From: Acidobacteriota bacterium
GTDB lineage: Bacteria; Acidobacteriota; Thermoanaerobaculia; Multivoradales; JBCCEF01
Assembly: GCA_039030395.1 (NCBI GenBank)
Contig: JBCCEF010000001.1
Span: forward strand, 572,798 to 636,797
DNA length: 64,000 bases
Reading direction: 5' to 3'
Shown here: positions 1 to 7,714 of the stretch, one piece after another
Layout of the letters: the number at the start of each line of letters is the position of its first letter
How positions within the stretch are numbered: position 1 is the stretch's first letter
Notes under the pieces: generated by a model
The model's input: the letters and a program-made list of their open reading frames with translations, nothing else
Databases searched by the model: none
Told to the model about the DNA's origin: nothing
Made by a program: the position numbers and the translations under genes

Positions 1-1273
1 CATCGTCCTCCTCGGCTTCGATACGCTGCGCGCCGACGCCCTCGGGCCGCGCGGTTTCCGGACCACCCTGAGCCCGGCCCTCGATCACCTGGCAGCAAAA
101 AGTGACGTGTGGACCCGCGCCTTCTCGGCCTTCAACGTCACCAATCCCAGCTTCGCCTCGATCCTGACCGGCCTGTGGGGCAAGAACCACGGCGTCTACG
201 ACCTGGTGACCCCCCTGCCGGAGGAGCACACCACCTTGGCGGAAGCGCTGTCCGCCGCCGGCTACCGCACCCTGGCGATCATCGCCGCGCGCCATCTCGG
301 CCCGCGACCCTCCGGTCTCGGCCAGGGCTTTGACGAGGTGGTGGTCTCGGACCAGACCTTCGCCGCCGAGTTGGTGGTGGACATGGCAATCGACTACCTC
401 GACGAGCACCTGCCCGCGGACCGGCCGGTGTTCGTGTGGCTGCACCTATTCGACCCGCACACCCCACACACTCCCCCCAAGCCCTACGCCCTGGGGCTGC
501 GGCCGGCGGAGCCCTTCGGCCTGAAGCCGACCGGCGGCTGGCTGCCTTTTCGCCCCCTCGGGGCGCGAAGCTTCACGGAACGCTTCCTCGGCGGCCAGCG
601 CGACCTCTACGACGGCGAAGTGGCCTATCTCGACCGCCAGGTGGACCGGCTGGTGGGCTTCCTGGAGGCCGGCGGCCACCTACCCGACACCCTGCTGGCG
701 GCGGTGGCGGACCACGGCGAAAACCTGGGCGACCACGGCATCGATTTCCGCCACGCGGGCCTATGGGACTCCACTACCCACGTTCCGATGATGATCCGCT
801 GGCCCGAGCGACAGGTGCCGCTGGATCCCGCCGGGCGGCCGCATCGCGGCCGGCATTTCGATGGCCTGGCCCAGAGCATCGACCTCTACCCCACCCTGCT
901 GGCGGCGGCCGGCCTCAGCGCGGATGAGATACCGCCGTCGGACGGTCGCAACCTGCGAGATCCGCACGACGAAGGTCGCCGGGCGGTCTTCGCCGAACAC
1001 GCCCACGGCCAGGGCGAGATGGTGCGGACCGCGGACTTCAAACTGATCTTAAGCCGCGACAACCCGATGGTGCCGGACCCAGTGATGCTCTACGACCTGC
1101 GCCAGGACCCGGGCGAGACGGAAAACCTTGCCGGCACCGGCCACCCGCAGGAAGAGCCCCTGCGCGAACTGCTCGAACGCTGGCATGGCGCCCGGCGCCC
1201 GGCGCCGAAGGCGGCGCCGGCGGAAATGTCGGAAGAGGATCTGGAGCGGCTTCGAGCTCTCGGATATCTCTGA
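1..1273 (+). CDS. Sulfatase-fold hydrolase/transferase, 5'-truncated by window edge
   Basis: Alkaline-phosphatase-superfamily enzyme of the sulfatase type. The open frame runs in from the left edge (frame starting at base 2); a GTG at 107 is internal, because the first metal-binding segment (FDTLRAD) lies before it. The equivalent of the catalytic Cys/Ser motif reads T-N-P-S-F followed by a conserved ILTGL segment, so the nucleophile position is threonine and the usual CxPSR arginine is absent. Further metal-site motifs (HLFDPH, ADHGE near 710) are present. The C-terminus ends LRALGYL, a tail shared with the second sulfatase-fold gene at 7715. Substrate unknown: a phospho- or sulfo-ester, or a transferase role, are all possible. 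The stop is one base from the convergent tatC stop. Confidence 0.85.
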   Translation, partial: IVLLGFDTLRADALGPRGFRTTLSPALDHLAAKSDVWTRAFSAFNVTNPSFASILTGLWGKNHGVYDLVTPLPEEHTTLAEALSAAGYRTLAIIAARHLGPRPSGLGQGFDEVVVSDQTFAAELVVDMAIDYLDEHLPADRPVFVWLHLFDPHTPHTPPKPYALGLRPAEPFGLKPTGGWLPFRPLGARSFTERFLGGQRDLYDGEVAYLDRQVDRLVGFLEAGGHLPDTLLAAVADHGENLGDHGIDFRHAGLWDSTTHVPMMIRWPERQVPLDPAGRPHRGRHFDGLAQSIDLYPTLLAAAGLSADEIPPSDGRNLRDPHDEGRRAVFAEHAHGQGEMVRTADFKLILSRDNPMVPDPVMLYDLRQDPGETENLAGTGHPQEEPLRELLERWHGARRPAPKAAPAEMSEEDLERLRALGYL

Positions 1274-1274
1274 C

Positions 1275-1994
1275 CTACTCCTCGGCCTTCGCCCTGTTCC
1301 GCCGGAAGATCGCCGCGGCGGCCACTCCCAACAGGTACAGCCCGATGGTCGGCAGGGCGAACAGGCAGAGATTCACCACGTCCGGCGTCGGGGTGATGAT
1401 CGCCGCCGCCACGAAGATGATGACCACCGCCCAGCGGAAGTGCCGCATCAGGAATCCCGGCGTGACCAGCCCGAGCATTGACAGCATCACGATCACGATC
1501 GGCAACTCGAACATCAGCCCGAGACCCAGAATCACCGTCAGCAGAAAGCGAAAGTAGCGCTCGATGGTGATCATCGGCTGGAACTGCTCGCCGATGCCGA
1601 GCAAAAACTCCACCGCGAAGGGAAAGGCAATGTAGTAGGCGAAGGCGCCGCCGGCGACGAAGAACAGGGTGCCGAAGACGATGAACGGCAGGGCGTAGCG
1701 CCGCTCGCGCTTGTACAGCCCCGGGGCGATAAAGCGCCAGGCCTGGTACATCAAGAAAGGCGAGACGAGAAAAAGCGACGCCAACAGCGCCACCTTGACG
1801 TACAGCAGGAAGGGATCCGAGATGCCCAGAAAGGTCAGCCGGGTGCCCTCCGGCAACAACCGCTCGACGGGCTTCGCCAGGAAGGCGAAGATGTGGTCGA
1901 CGAAAGACCAGCAGGCGAGAAAGCCAACGAACAGTGCCGCTAGCGAGTAGACCAGTCGGCGACGCAGCTCCTCCAGGTGATCCAGAAGCCCCAT
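1275..1994 (-). CDS. tatC: Sec-independent protein translocase TatC
   Basis: Inner-membrane receptor of the twin-arginine translocase, binding Tat signal peptides of folded proteins. The 239-residue protein has six predicted membrane spans. It has the N-terminal HLEELRRR motif (Glu9 corresponds to the signal-peptide-contacting Glu), Glu163 in MFELP, and a TPTPDVV segment before the fifth span. The ATG at 1994 has GGAG three bases upstream. The same frame is open back to the stop of the tatA/B gene at 2058, so a longer CTG-initiated form is conceivable. It lies directly downstream of tatA/B on the same strand. Confidence 0.95.
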   Translation of the reverse strand: MGLLDHLEELRRRLVYSLAALFVGFLACWSFVDHIFAFLAKPVERLLPEGTRLTFLGISDPFLLYVKVALLASLFLVSPFLMYQAWRFIAPGLYKRERRYALPFIVFGTLFFVAGGAFAYYIAFPFAVEFLLGIGEQFQPMITIERYFRFLLTVILGLGLMFELPIVIVMLSMLGLVTPGFLMRHFRWAVVIIFVAAAIITPTPDVVNLCLFALPTIGLYLLGVAAAAIFRRNRAKAEE

Positions 1995-2057
1995 TTGCTC
2001 CAGAACCTCGTCGTCGGCCGGCGGCAGGGCGCTCGAATCCCGCGCGGTGCTCAGCGG

Positions 2058-2450
2058 CTAGTCCTTTGCCGCTTCGGAGGCGGGCGAGGTTTCAGAAGCG
2101 GGCTTCGGAGGCGTCGCGCCGGCGGCAGGCTCGGTGCGCTTCTCAACCTCGTCGCGGCGGGCTACCTGCCGACGCGCCATCTCGGCCTGGGCGGAAGGCG
2201 CTTGGATCGACGGCACTTCGCCACCGGCGGTCGGTTGGAGGGCAGGAGGGGAGTTCTTCTCCGCCTCCTTCTCCTCTTCGAGGGCGATTTCCGTATTCAG
2301 GGTGCGCCGCAGGTCGTTGCTGGCGCGCCGGAACTCCCCCATCGCCTTGCCCAGGGTGCGGCCCGCCTGGGGCAACCGCTTCGGACCGAAGATCAGCAGA
2401 GCCAACGCCAGGATGAACAGCGCTTCGGGAATGCCCAACGAACCGAACAC
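2058..2450 (-). CDS. tatA: Twin-arginine translocase TatA/TatB-family subunit
   Basis: Single-span Tat subunit that either forms the translocation channel (TatA) or docks to TatC (TatB). I chose the GTG at 2450 because it follows a GGAGG by five bases and gives the family-typical start MFGSLGIPEALF. A TTG at 2468 would add six residues. The hydrophobic span FILALALLIFGPK is followed by the LPQAGRTLGKAMGEFRRA amphipathic helix and a charged, Pro/Ala-rich tail of about 80 residues. The long tail leans towards TatB, the FGP hinge towards TatA; only one such gene is visible here. It probably forms an operon with tatC. Confidence 0.9.
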   Translation of the reverse strand: MFGSLGIPEALFILALALLIFGPKRLPQAGRTLGKAMGEFRRASNDLRRTLNTEIALEEEKEAEKNSPPALQPTAGGEVPSIQAPSAQAEMARRQVARRDEVEKRTEPAAGATPPKPASETSPASEAAKD

Positions 2451-2517
2451 CGATACCTCCACCGCCAAGAAAGAAAATATCCGCCCCCACCGGGGGTCGG
2501 CGCGAGTCTTGAAATGC

Positions 2518-2523
2518 TACACT
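2518..2523 (+). promoter_or_regulatory. -10-like element close to the S41 protease start
   Basis: TACACT ends seven bases before the ATG at 2531, so transcription would begin at about the start codon. There is no Shine-Dalgarno sequence. No strong -35 is visible. The short divergent region to tatA/B (80 bp) holds both promoters. Confidence 0.4.
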
Positions 2524-2530
2524 GTTTCGC

Positions 2531-4177
2531 ATGAAAAGACCCTGGAAACAAGCCGCCATCTTCCTGTTTTTGCTCGCTCTGATCGGTGGGGGTCTGTTCG
2601 GCGATCGGGTACTCGCGCTGACCGATGAAGCTCGGGACACCCTCCGCGTCTACACCGATTTGGTCACCGTCGCCCACCAGCGGTACGGCGGAGAAGTGAG
2701 CTATCGCGACCTGGTGTATGCCTCGATCCAGGGCATGCTCCGAGAACTCGACCCCCACACCAGCTTTCTGCCGCCCAAGGCCTACACCGGCATGCGCGAG
2801 CGGCAGCAGTCGAGCTTCTACGGACTCGGCATCCTAGTCGGAGTCCGCAACGGCCAGTTGACGGTGATCAGCCCGATCGAGGGCACGCCGGCCTCGCGCC
2901 TCGGCATGCGCGCCGGCGACATCATCGACACCATCGAGGGGGAACCCACCGAGCAGATGTCCCTCGACGAGGCGGTGGATCGCTTGAAAGGCCCCAAGGA
3001 CACCGAGGTGAACATCACCATCGTGCGCCGCGGCCTGGACGAGCCGCTGCAGCTCGCCGTTACCCGCGCTGAGATCCCACAGACCACCGTCCGCCTGGCC
3101 TACATGCTCGACGAGCGAACCGGCTACATGCAGATCTCGGACTTCGGGCGGGGCACCGGCCACGAGGTTTCGGAAGCCCTCGACAAGCTGCGCGACGAAG
3201 GCATGGAGCGCCTGCTGGTCGATCTGCGCAACAACGGCGGCGGCCTCCTCGACCAGGCCATCGAAGTAGCGGATCAATTCTTGGGCGAAGGCTCGCAGAT
3301 CGTCGAAACCCGCGGCCGCACCCGCGACTCCTTCCAGTCCTTCCGCGCCTCGGACAAGTATCCGGACCTCGAACTGCCGGTGATCATGCTGGTCAACCGG
3401 GGCACCGCCTCGGCGGCGGAGATCCTTTCAGGCGCCGTTCAGGACCACGATGTGGGTCTGGTGGTGGGCACGCCCACCTGGGGCAAGGGTCTAGTGCAAA
3501 CGGTCTACAGCCTGTCCTACGGGGCCGGTCTGGCGCTGACCACCGCCAAGTACTACACCCCCTCCGGACGGCTGATCCAGCGCGACTACTCCTCGTTCTT
3601 CGACTACTACAACTACGATCCGCTAGCCGAGGATCCGCGCGATGCGGTGCGCGACGACCTCGATCCGTCGGAGATCTTCACCACCGACCTGGGCCGCGAG
3701 GTCTACGGCGGCGGCGGCATCACGCCGGACGTGATCGTCGAACCGAACGAGTTCACGCCCTTCCAGCAGTATCTCTTCGCCCGCAGCGCCTACTTCGGCT
3801 TCGCAGTGGACTACGCCAGCAAGCTGTCGAAGGAGTCGATCGCTTCCTGGCAGCCGCCGCCGGAGCTGATCGCCGAATTCGAAAGCTGGTTGATCGAAGA
3901 GGACATTGCCACCCGGCAGAAGCTCGACGAGGAACTGGCCACGGACGACGTCCGCGCCCTGGCGGTGCGGCAGATCCACGGTGAAATCCTCAACTCGGCC
4001 CTCGGCCAGGAAGCCCGGCACCGGGTGGTGGCCCAAGGCGACGAGCAGATCTTGAAAGCCCTCCAGATGTTCGACCAGGCTGGCGACCTACTGGCCCGCC
4101 GCCTGAAGCTCGACCAGGCGGACGGCGAACCCCGGCAGACGGCGCAGCTTGAAGAGGCGGGGGCGCCCCAGGGTTAG
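2531..4177 (+). CDS. ctp: Carboxyl-terminal processing peptidase, S41 family
   Basis: Periplasmic serine protease of the CtpA/Prc type that trims or degrades proteins from their C-termini. Length is 548 residues. An N-terminal signal anchor (residues 7-29) is followed by a PDZ domain (about 95-180) and the S41 catalytic domain. The Ser/Lys dyad is visible as Ser294 in GTASAAEI and Lys319 in WGKGLVQ, with Gln323 behind it. The conserved LRNNGGG strand lies at 232-238. A C-terminal extension of roughly 150 residues carries no recognised domain. The gene starts divergently from tatA/B with no ribosome-binding site; the -10-like hexamer sits seven bases before the ATG, suggesting a leaderless message. 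Confidence 0.94.
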   Translation: MKRPWKQAAIFLFLLALIGGGLFGDRVLALTDEARDTLRVYTDLVTVAHQRYGGEVSYRDLVYASIQGMLRELDPHTSFLPPKAYTGMRERQQSSFYGLGILVGVRNGQLTVISPIEGTPASRLGMRAGDIIDTIEGEPTEQMSLDEAVDRLKGPKDTEVNITIVRRGLDEPLQLAVTRAEIPQTTVRLAYMLDERTGYMQISDFGRGTGHEVSEALDKLRDEGMERLLVDLRNNGGGLLDQAIEVADQFLGEGSQIVETRGRTRDSFQSFRASDKYPDLELPVIMLVNRGTASAAEILSGAVQDHDVGLVVGTPTWGKGLVQTVYSLSYGAGLALTTAKYYTPSGRLIQRDYSSFFDYYNYDPLAEDPRDAVRDDLDPSEIFTTDLGREVYGGGGITPDVIVEPNEFTPFQQYLFARSAYFGFAVDYASKLSKESIASWQPPPELIAEFESWLIEEDIATRQKLDEELATDDVRALAVRQIHGEILNSALGQEARHRVVAQGDEQILKALQMFDQAGDLLARRLKLDQADGEPRQTAQLEEAGAPQG

Positions 4178-4270
4178 GGACTGTAGAGGGAGCCTAGCGC
4201 ACGCTACTGGAGACCCTTGACCGAGAGCGGCTCGAGGCCGCCTGAACACCCTCCATAGATCCGCAAACCA

Positions 4271-4300
4271 AAAACGCCCGCTCCTCGGAGCGGGCGTTTT
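4271..4300. terminator. Bidirectional rho-independent terminator
   Basis: A 14-bp perfect inverted repeat (AAAACGCCCGCTCC, two-base gap TC, then its complement) leaves a T-run on the top strand and an A-run before the stem, so it can end transcription from both sides. It separates the convergent S41 protease and Ig-like protein genes. Confidence 0.9.
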
Positions 4301-4342
4301 CTATTGCGGCCGGGATTTCGGCCGCGCGATCGTGCTCGGAAC

Positions 4343-5554
4343 CTACGGGTTGGCGATGGTGAAGTTCCGCTCGCCGATCAGGGTGACCGCGCCCAGCTCG
4401 TCGCGTACCAGCACCTGCAACTGGTGCCCACCGTTATCGATGCCGATGGTGTTGAGCAGGAAAGACCAGCCCGGGAAGTCGCTGTCCGGGTAGCCCGGGA
4501 AGAGCGACGACACGCTCGGCCGTGGCAGGCCGCGGACGGCGCTACCGACGACGGTACCGTCCACGGCGACCTGCACGTCGGCCACGCCCTCCCAGTCGAG
4601 GGCCCAGCCGGTGAACTCGACGGTGTTGTCGAACAGCAGGCCGTTCATCGGCAGGTCGATATTGCCGAAGGCGCCCTCGTTGCCTACCCGATCGTCGCAC
4701 AGGAAGGTCACCGGCAGTTCGGCGATCTCGGCCACCTGGCCGCTCACGTCACCCACCCGCACGGACAGCACGTGGAATCCCTCCACGTACTGCAGTTCTT
4801 CGATCAGGAAGCCGAGGTCGAGGACGAAGCGGAAACCACTGTGGGGTGCGTCGCGGATATTCGGGTACAGCCGCTCGACGTCCAACCGGCGCAGACCGTA
4901 GCAGTTGGTCAGGCCACCGGTTTCCGTCCGGAAGCGGCAATCCACCCGGCTGTTGGCGTAGCGCGAGCCATCGATCAACAGCTCAACATAGCCGACCCCG
5001 GTGTCCCCCAGCTCGATACCCACGTCCAGCGCGTGGCCGGAAATCACCGAATAGCGCCGCTGCGGATCGTCCAAATTACAGTTACCGAACAGCTCGACGT
5101 TCGGCTGCGGATAGTTGATCGAGCCGAAGGGCACCAGATTGTGCGTCGAGTTGTTGAAATCGAACACCCGCGGGTTCAGGAAGGTGCGCTGGCCCGTGGC
5201 GCTGATCGCCAGCGGCGTCACCGTGTGCAGGCCGTTGGTGTAGCGGGTGGTGTCGAGCTGGTAGGAAAAGCCCGCCGCCGCGGAATCCGGGAACCCCGGA
5301 AAGGCCGCCTCGACCCCCGGCCGATTGCGCTGGTAGATGGCGCGGCCGTCGATCCGGCCATCGACGTAAATATCGACAGCGGCGATGCCGTCGTCATCCA
5401 GCGCCCAGCCGAACAATCCGATCACCCCGGCGGCGCCGTTGCCGCCGTCGACCCGGCCGCCGAAGGAGCCGAACGGCTGGCCCTGGGCCAGTGCCGGGCT
5501 CATCGCCAGCAGCAAGCATGCGATCCATCCCAGAATTAAGATCTTGCGCTTCAT
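4343..5554 (-). CDS. Secreted Ig-like repeat protein
   Basis: Exported protein of unknown function, 403 residues from the ATG at 5554, which has GGAGG nine bases upstream. A longer frame from 5581 is less likely. A Sec signal peptide covers about residues 1-24, ending near ALA. The mature part holds three related modules. Two are clear: GWALDDDG...VDIYVDG...FPGFPDS and GWALDWEG...VQVAVDG...FPGYPDS. A diverged middle copy begins GHALD. Such modules resemble Ig-like beta-sandwich repeats of secreted adhesin or surface proteins. Gene transcribed alone; it ends at the bidirectional terminator. Confidence 0.8.
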   Translation of the reverse strand: MKRKILILGWIACLLLAMSPALAQGQPFGSFGGRVDGGNGAAGVIGLFGWALDDDGIAAVDIYVDGRIDGRAIYQRNRPGVEAAFPGFPDSAAAGFSYQLDTTRYTNGLHTVTPLAISATGQRTFLNPRVFDFNNSTHNLVPFGSINYPQPNVELFGNCNLDDPQRRYSVISGHALDVGIELGDTGVGYVELLIDGSRYANSRVDCRFRTETGGLTNCYGLRRLDVERLYPNIRDAPHSGFRFVLDLGFLIEELQYVEGFHVLSVRVGDVSGQVAEIAELPVTFLCDDRVGNEGAFGNIDLPMNGLLFDNTVEFTGWALDWEGVADVQVAVDGTVVGSAVRGLPRPSVSSLFPGYPDSDFPGWSFLLNTIGIDNGGHQLQVLVRDELGAVTLIGERNFTIANP

Positions 5555-5747
5555 GGCTCGTTTCCTCCAGACCAGCGACAAAACAGTGCTCTGGCCGTTT
5601 GCGCCGCATTCATCGACGGGGATCTAAACTTTGAGTCCCGGCGAGCGGCAGACATCATGAGATCAGCTAGCGATGAGTTCACCTAACTTAAAGTAAAGCC
5701 TCAACTTTTCGCGCGATTCTACCCATTACTACTGACTGTCGTCAATT

Positions 5748-6716
5748 TCATGAAGGGGCACCGCGTAGCGCCAGCCGGGAAGAACGATCGACCGCCTGGC
5801 AATAGCGAACCACCAGACCGGGCAGCGCAGCGAGGTCGTAGCCCCCTTCCAGCACCGTCAACAGACGCCCCTCGCAGACCTCGTCCGCCAGATCACTCAG
5901 GGAGCTTCCCCAGCGGGCGATCTCCTCGCCGCTCACCCGCATCCCGCCCAGCGGGTCACCGCGCCAAGCGTCGAAGCCTGCCGAGATCAGCAGCGCCTGA
6001 GGCCTGAAGGCGGCGAGCGCCGGCACCACTCTGCGATCGATTGCGGCACCGTACTCGATATCGCCGACGCCGGCCGGCAGCGGCACATTGAGGGTCGCCT
6101 TCACCCCATCTCCGCGGCCCGTTTCGTCCTCCGCGCCGGTCCCCGGATAGAACGGGAACTGATGCACGCTGGCGAAGAACACGTCGCCGCGCTCCTCGAA
6201 AAGGTGCTGCGTGCCGTTGCCGTGATGCACATCGAAATCGAAGATCGCCACTCGGTCGAGACTGTGGTGACGCACCAAATGCTCCGCCGCCACGGCGACG
6301 TTGTTGAAGTAGCAAAAGCCCATCGCCATCGCCCGCTCAGCGTGATGCCCCGGTGGCCGCACCGCGGCCAGCGCCCGGCGATCCTCGGCGCCCCCCCCTA
6401 GCGCAATCCGATCGGCCGCCGCCAGAGTGGCTTCCACCGCCCCCCAGGCGGCGTCGAGGGTGCCGGCGACGAGGGGGTTGTCGGCCGAATCGATCAGCGC
6501 GTCGCCGCGCGCCACGGCACGCTCGAAGCGCTCCACGTACTCCGCGTCGTGGACCCAGCGAAGGGCTTCCGCCGGCGCCTCCGAAGGCGGTGTCCGAACC
6601 ACCTCGAAATCCGCTTCCTCGAGCGCTAGGAGAACCGACCGCAGGCGCTCCGGCACCTCCGGGCAACCGGCTGGCGGATGATGTCCGAGGCATCGTTCGT
6701 CGGTGAACACGCGCAT
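5748..6716 (-). CDS. Histone-deacetylase-family (arginase/deacetylase fold) hydrolase
   Basis: Zn-dependent deacetylase of the HDAC/AcuC/acetylpolyamine amidohydrolase superfamily; 322 residues. The catalytic set is complete: His124-His125 in RPPGHHA, Zn ligands Asp162 and His164 in FDVHHGNGTQ, the third ligand Asp249 in SAGFDAWRGDP, and Tyr293 in GGYD. I chose the ATG at 6716 because family members begin MRVFTDERC...H and because TATCAT lies exactly six bases upstream (6723-6728, complement). An upstream ATG at 6746 would add ten residues. Substrate cannot be told: acetyl-lysine, acetylpolyamine or acetoin-related. Monocistronic. Confidence 0.92.
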   Translation of the reverse strand: MRVFTDERCLGHHPPAGCPEVPERLRSVLLALEEADFEVVRTPPSEAPAEALRWVHDAEYVERFERAVARGDALIDSADNPLVAGTLDAAWGAVEATLAAADRIALGGGAEDRRALAAVRPPGHHAERAMAMGFCYFNNVAVAAEHLVRHHSLDRVAIFDFDVHHGNGTQHLFEERGDVFFASVHQFPFYPGTGAEDETGRGDGVKATLNVPLPAGVGDIEYGAAIDRRVVPALAAFRPQALLISAGFDAWRGDPLGGMRVSGEEIARWGSSLSDLADEVCEGRLLTVLEGGYDLAALPGLVVRYCQAVDRSSRLALRGAPS

Positions 6717-6780
6717 CGCGCCATGATACCTCCGAACATTCGACAAAAGCTATCTTTCTTGCCGCGCCGAAGAGACTTCC

Positions 6781-7584
6781 CTAGCAGGCCAAGCGATGCC
6801 TACCGGATCGCCTCTGAAAGGCGAGGCGCAGCATGTGGCGCACGCCTTCCGGCAGTTCTTCGAAAGGAGTGCAGGCGGCCGCATCGCTTGGTCTTAGTTC
6901 CTCGTTCCGACGGGCTTCGAGTTGGCGTCGGCAGCGCCACAGCAGCGAATCGACGCTCGACGAAGCGACCTTGCCGCCGGAAGCCGCCGCCACCTCCCGG
7001 CTGGTCCAGCCGCCGGCCAGCACCAGGGTCACGATCCAGGCGGTCCGGCGACGGTCCAGGCGCCCTTGCTCTGCCAGCCAGCGGCAGCCCGAGAGCAACT
7101 GAGACCGGGATTCGCGTTCGAGCAGAAGGTCCTCCGGGGTGGGTCCCGGATCGGTGTACTGCCAGGCCGGCATGCGCTCCCGCCGCCAGTCGCCACCGCG
7201 CTTGAGGGCGCGATCGGCCCGCAAGCGGGAAATCATCGTCGTGCGTACCACCCGCTTCAGATACAGCACCACCTGCCCTCGAGCCATGCCCTCGAAAGCG
7301 AAAAGGCCGCGCTCGAAGATTCGGCAGTAGACTTCCTGCAGGAGATCCTCCGGCACGAGGTCCCCGGGGCCGAGGCGAAAACGCCGCAGCGCGCCGGCTA
7401 CCAACCGCTCGATCAAAGCGCCGAAACGCTCGACGAAAGCGTCCTCCCCGGCCTCCCAGGTCCAGTCCTCCTCGGTACCGCGCTCTCCAGGCCGGCCTGT
7501 CCGGCCGTCTGCTGCCCTCGATCCACCTTCGCGAACCGCAACGGACGCACCGCGATCCACATCCAACGCTATGGAAGGAATCAT
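6781..7584 (-). CDS. ECF-like RNA polymerase sigma factor
   Basis: 267-residue protein starting at the ATG at 7584, preceded by a purine-rich GAGGAGAGGG. Region 2 is recognisable as DLLQEVYCRIFERG followed by LYLKRVVRTTMISRLRADRA (core binding and -10 recognition). Region 4 is RRRTAWIVTLVLAGGWTSRE plus a helix with SVDSLLWRCRRQLEAR. An unusually long N-terminal leader of about 55 residues and a C-terminal tail flank the core. It is divergent from the lipoprotein sulfatase gene across 130 bp, and no anti-sigma gene is adjacent. A longer frame reaching 8031 overlaps that gene and is rejected as the start. Confidence 0.8.
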   Translation of the reverse strand: MIPSIALDVDRGASVAVREGGSRAADGRTGRPGERGTEEDWTWEAGEDAFVERFGALIERLVAGALRRFRLGPGDLVPEDLLQEVYCRIFERGLFAFEGMARGQVVLYLKRVVRTTMISRLRADRALKRGGDWRRERMPAWQYTDPGPTPEDLLLERESRSQLLSGCRWLAEQGRLDRRRTAWIVTLVLAGGWTSREVAAASGGKVASSSVDSLLWRCRRQLEARRNEELRPSDAAACTPFEELPEGVRHMLRLAFQRRSGRHRLAC

Positions 7585-7699
7585 TTTCCCTCTCCTCAGG
7601 CTAGGGAGAGAGGGGAACGCTGTAGGGGAAGCCGCGCCGGGAACCCGGCTCGACAAGGCCCGCGCAGCATAGCACGGAAAAACCACGCTCCAGGAACGG

Positions 7700-7705
7700 T
7701 ACAAT
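7700..7705 (+). promoter_or_regulatory. -10-like element for the sulfatase-fold lipoprotein gene
   Basis: TACAAT ends nine bases before the ATG at 7715. No Shine-Dalgarno sequence intervenes, so the message is probably leaderless or nearly so. A 14-bp near-palindrome (7636-7649, GCCGGG AA CCCGGC) upstream could be an operator. Confidence 0.45.
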
Positions 7706-7714
7706 CCGCCTTCC

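Noticed and set aside
4304-5539. 411-residue plus-strand frame opposite the Ig-like protein
   Set aside because: Antisense shadow; the minus frame has a signal peptide, ribosome-binding site and repeats.
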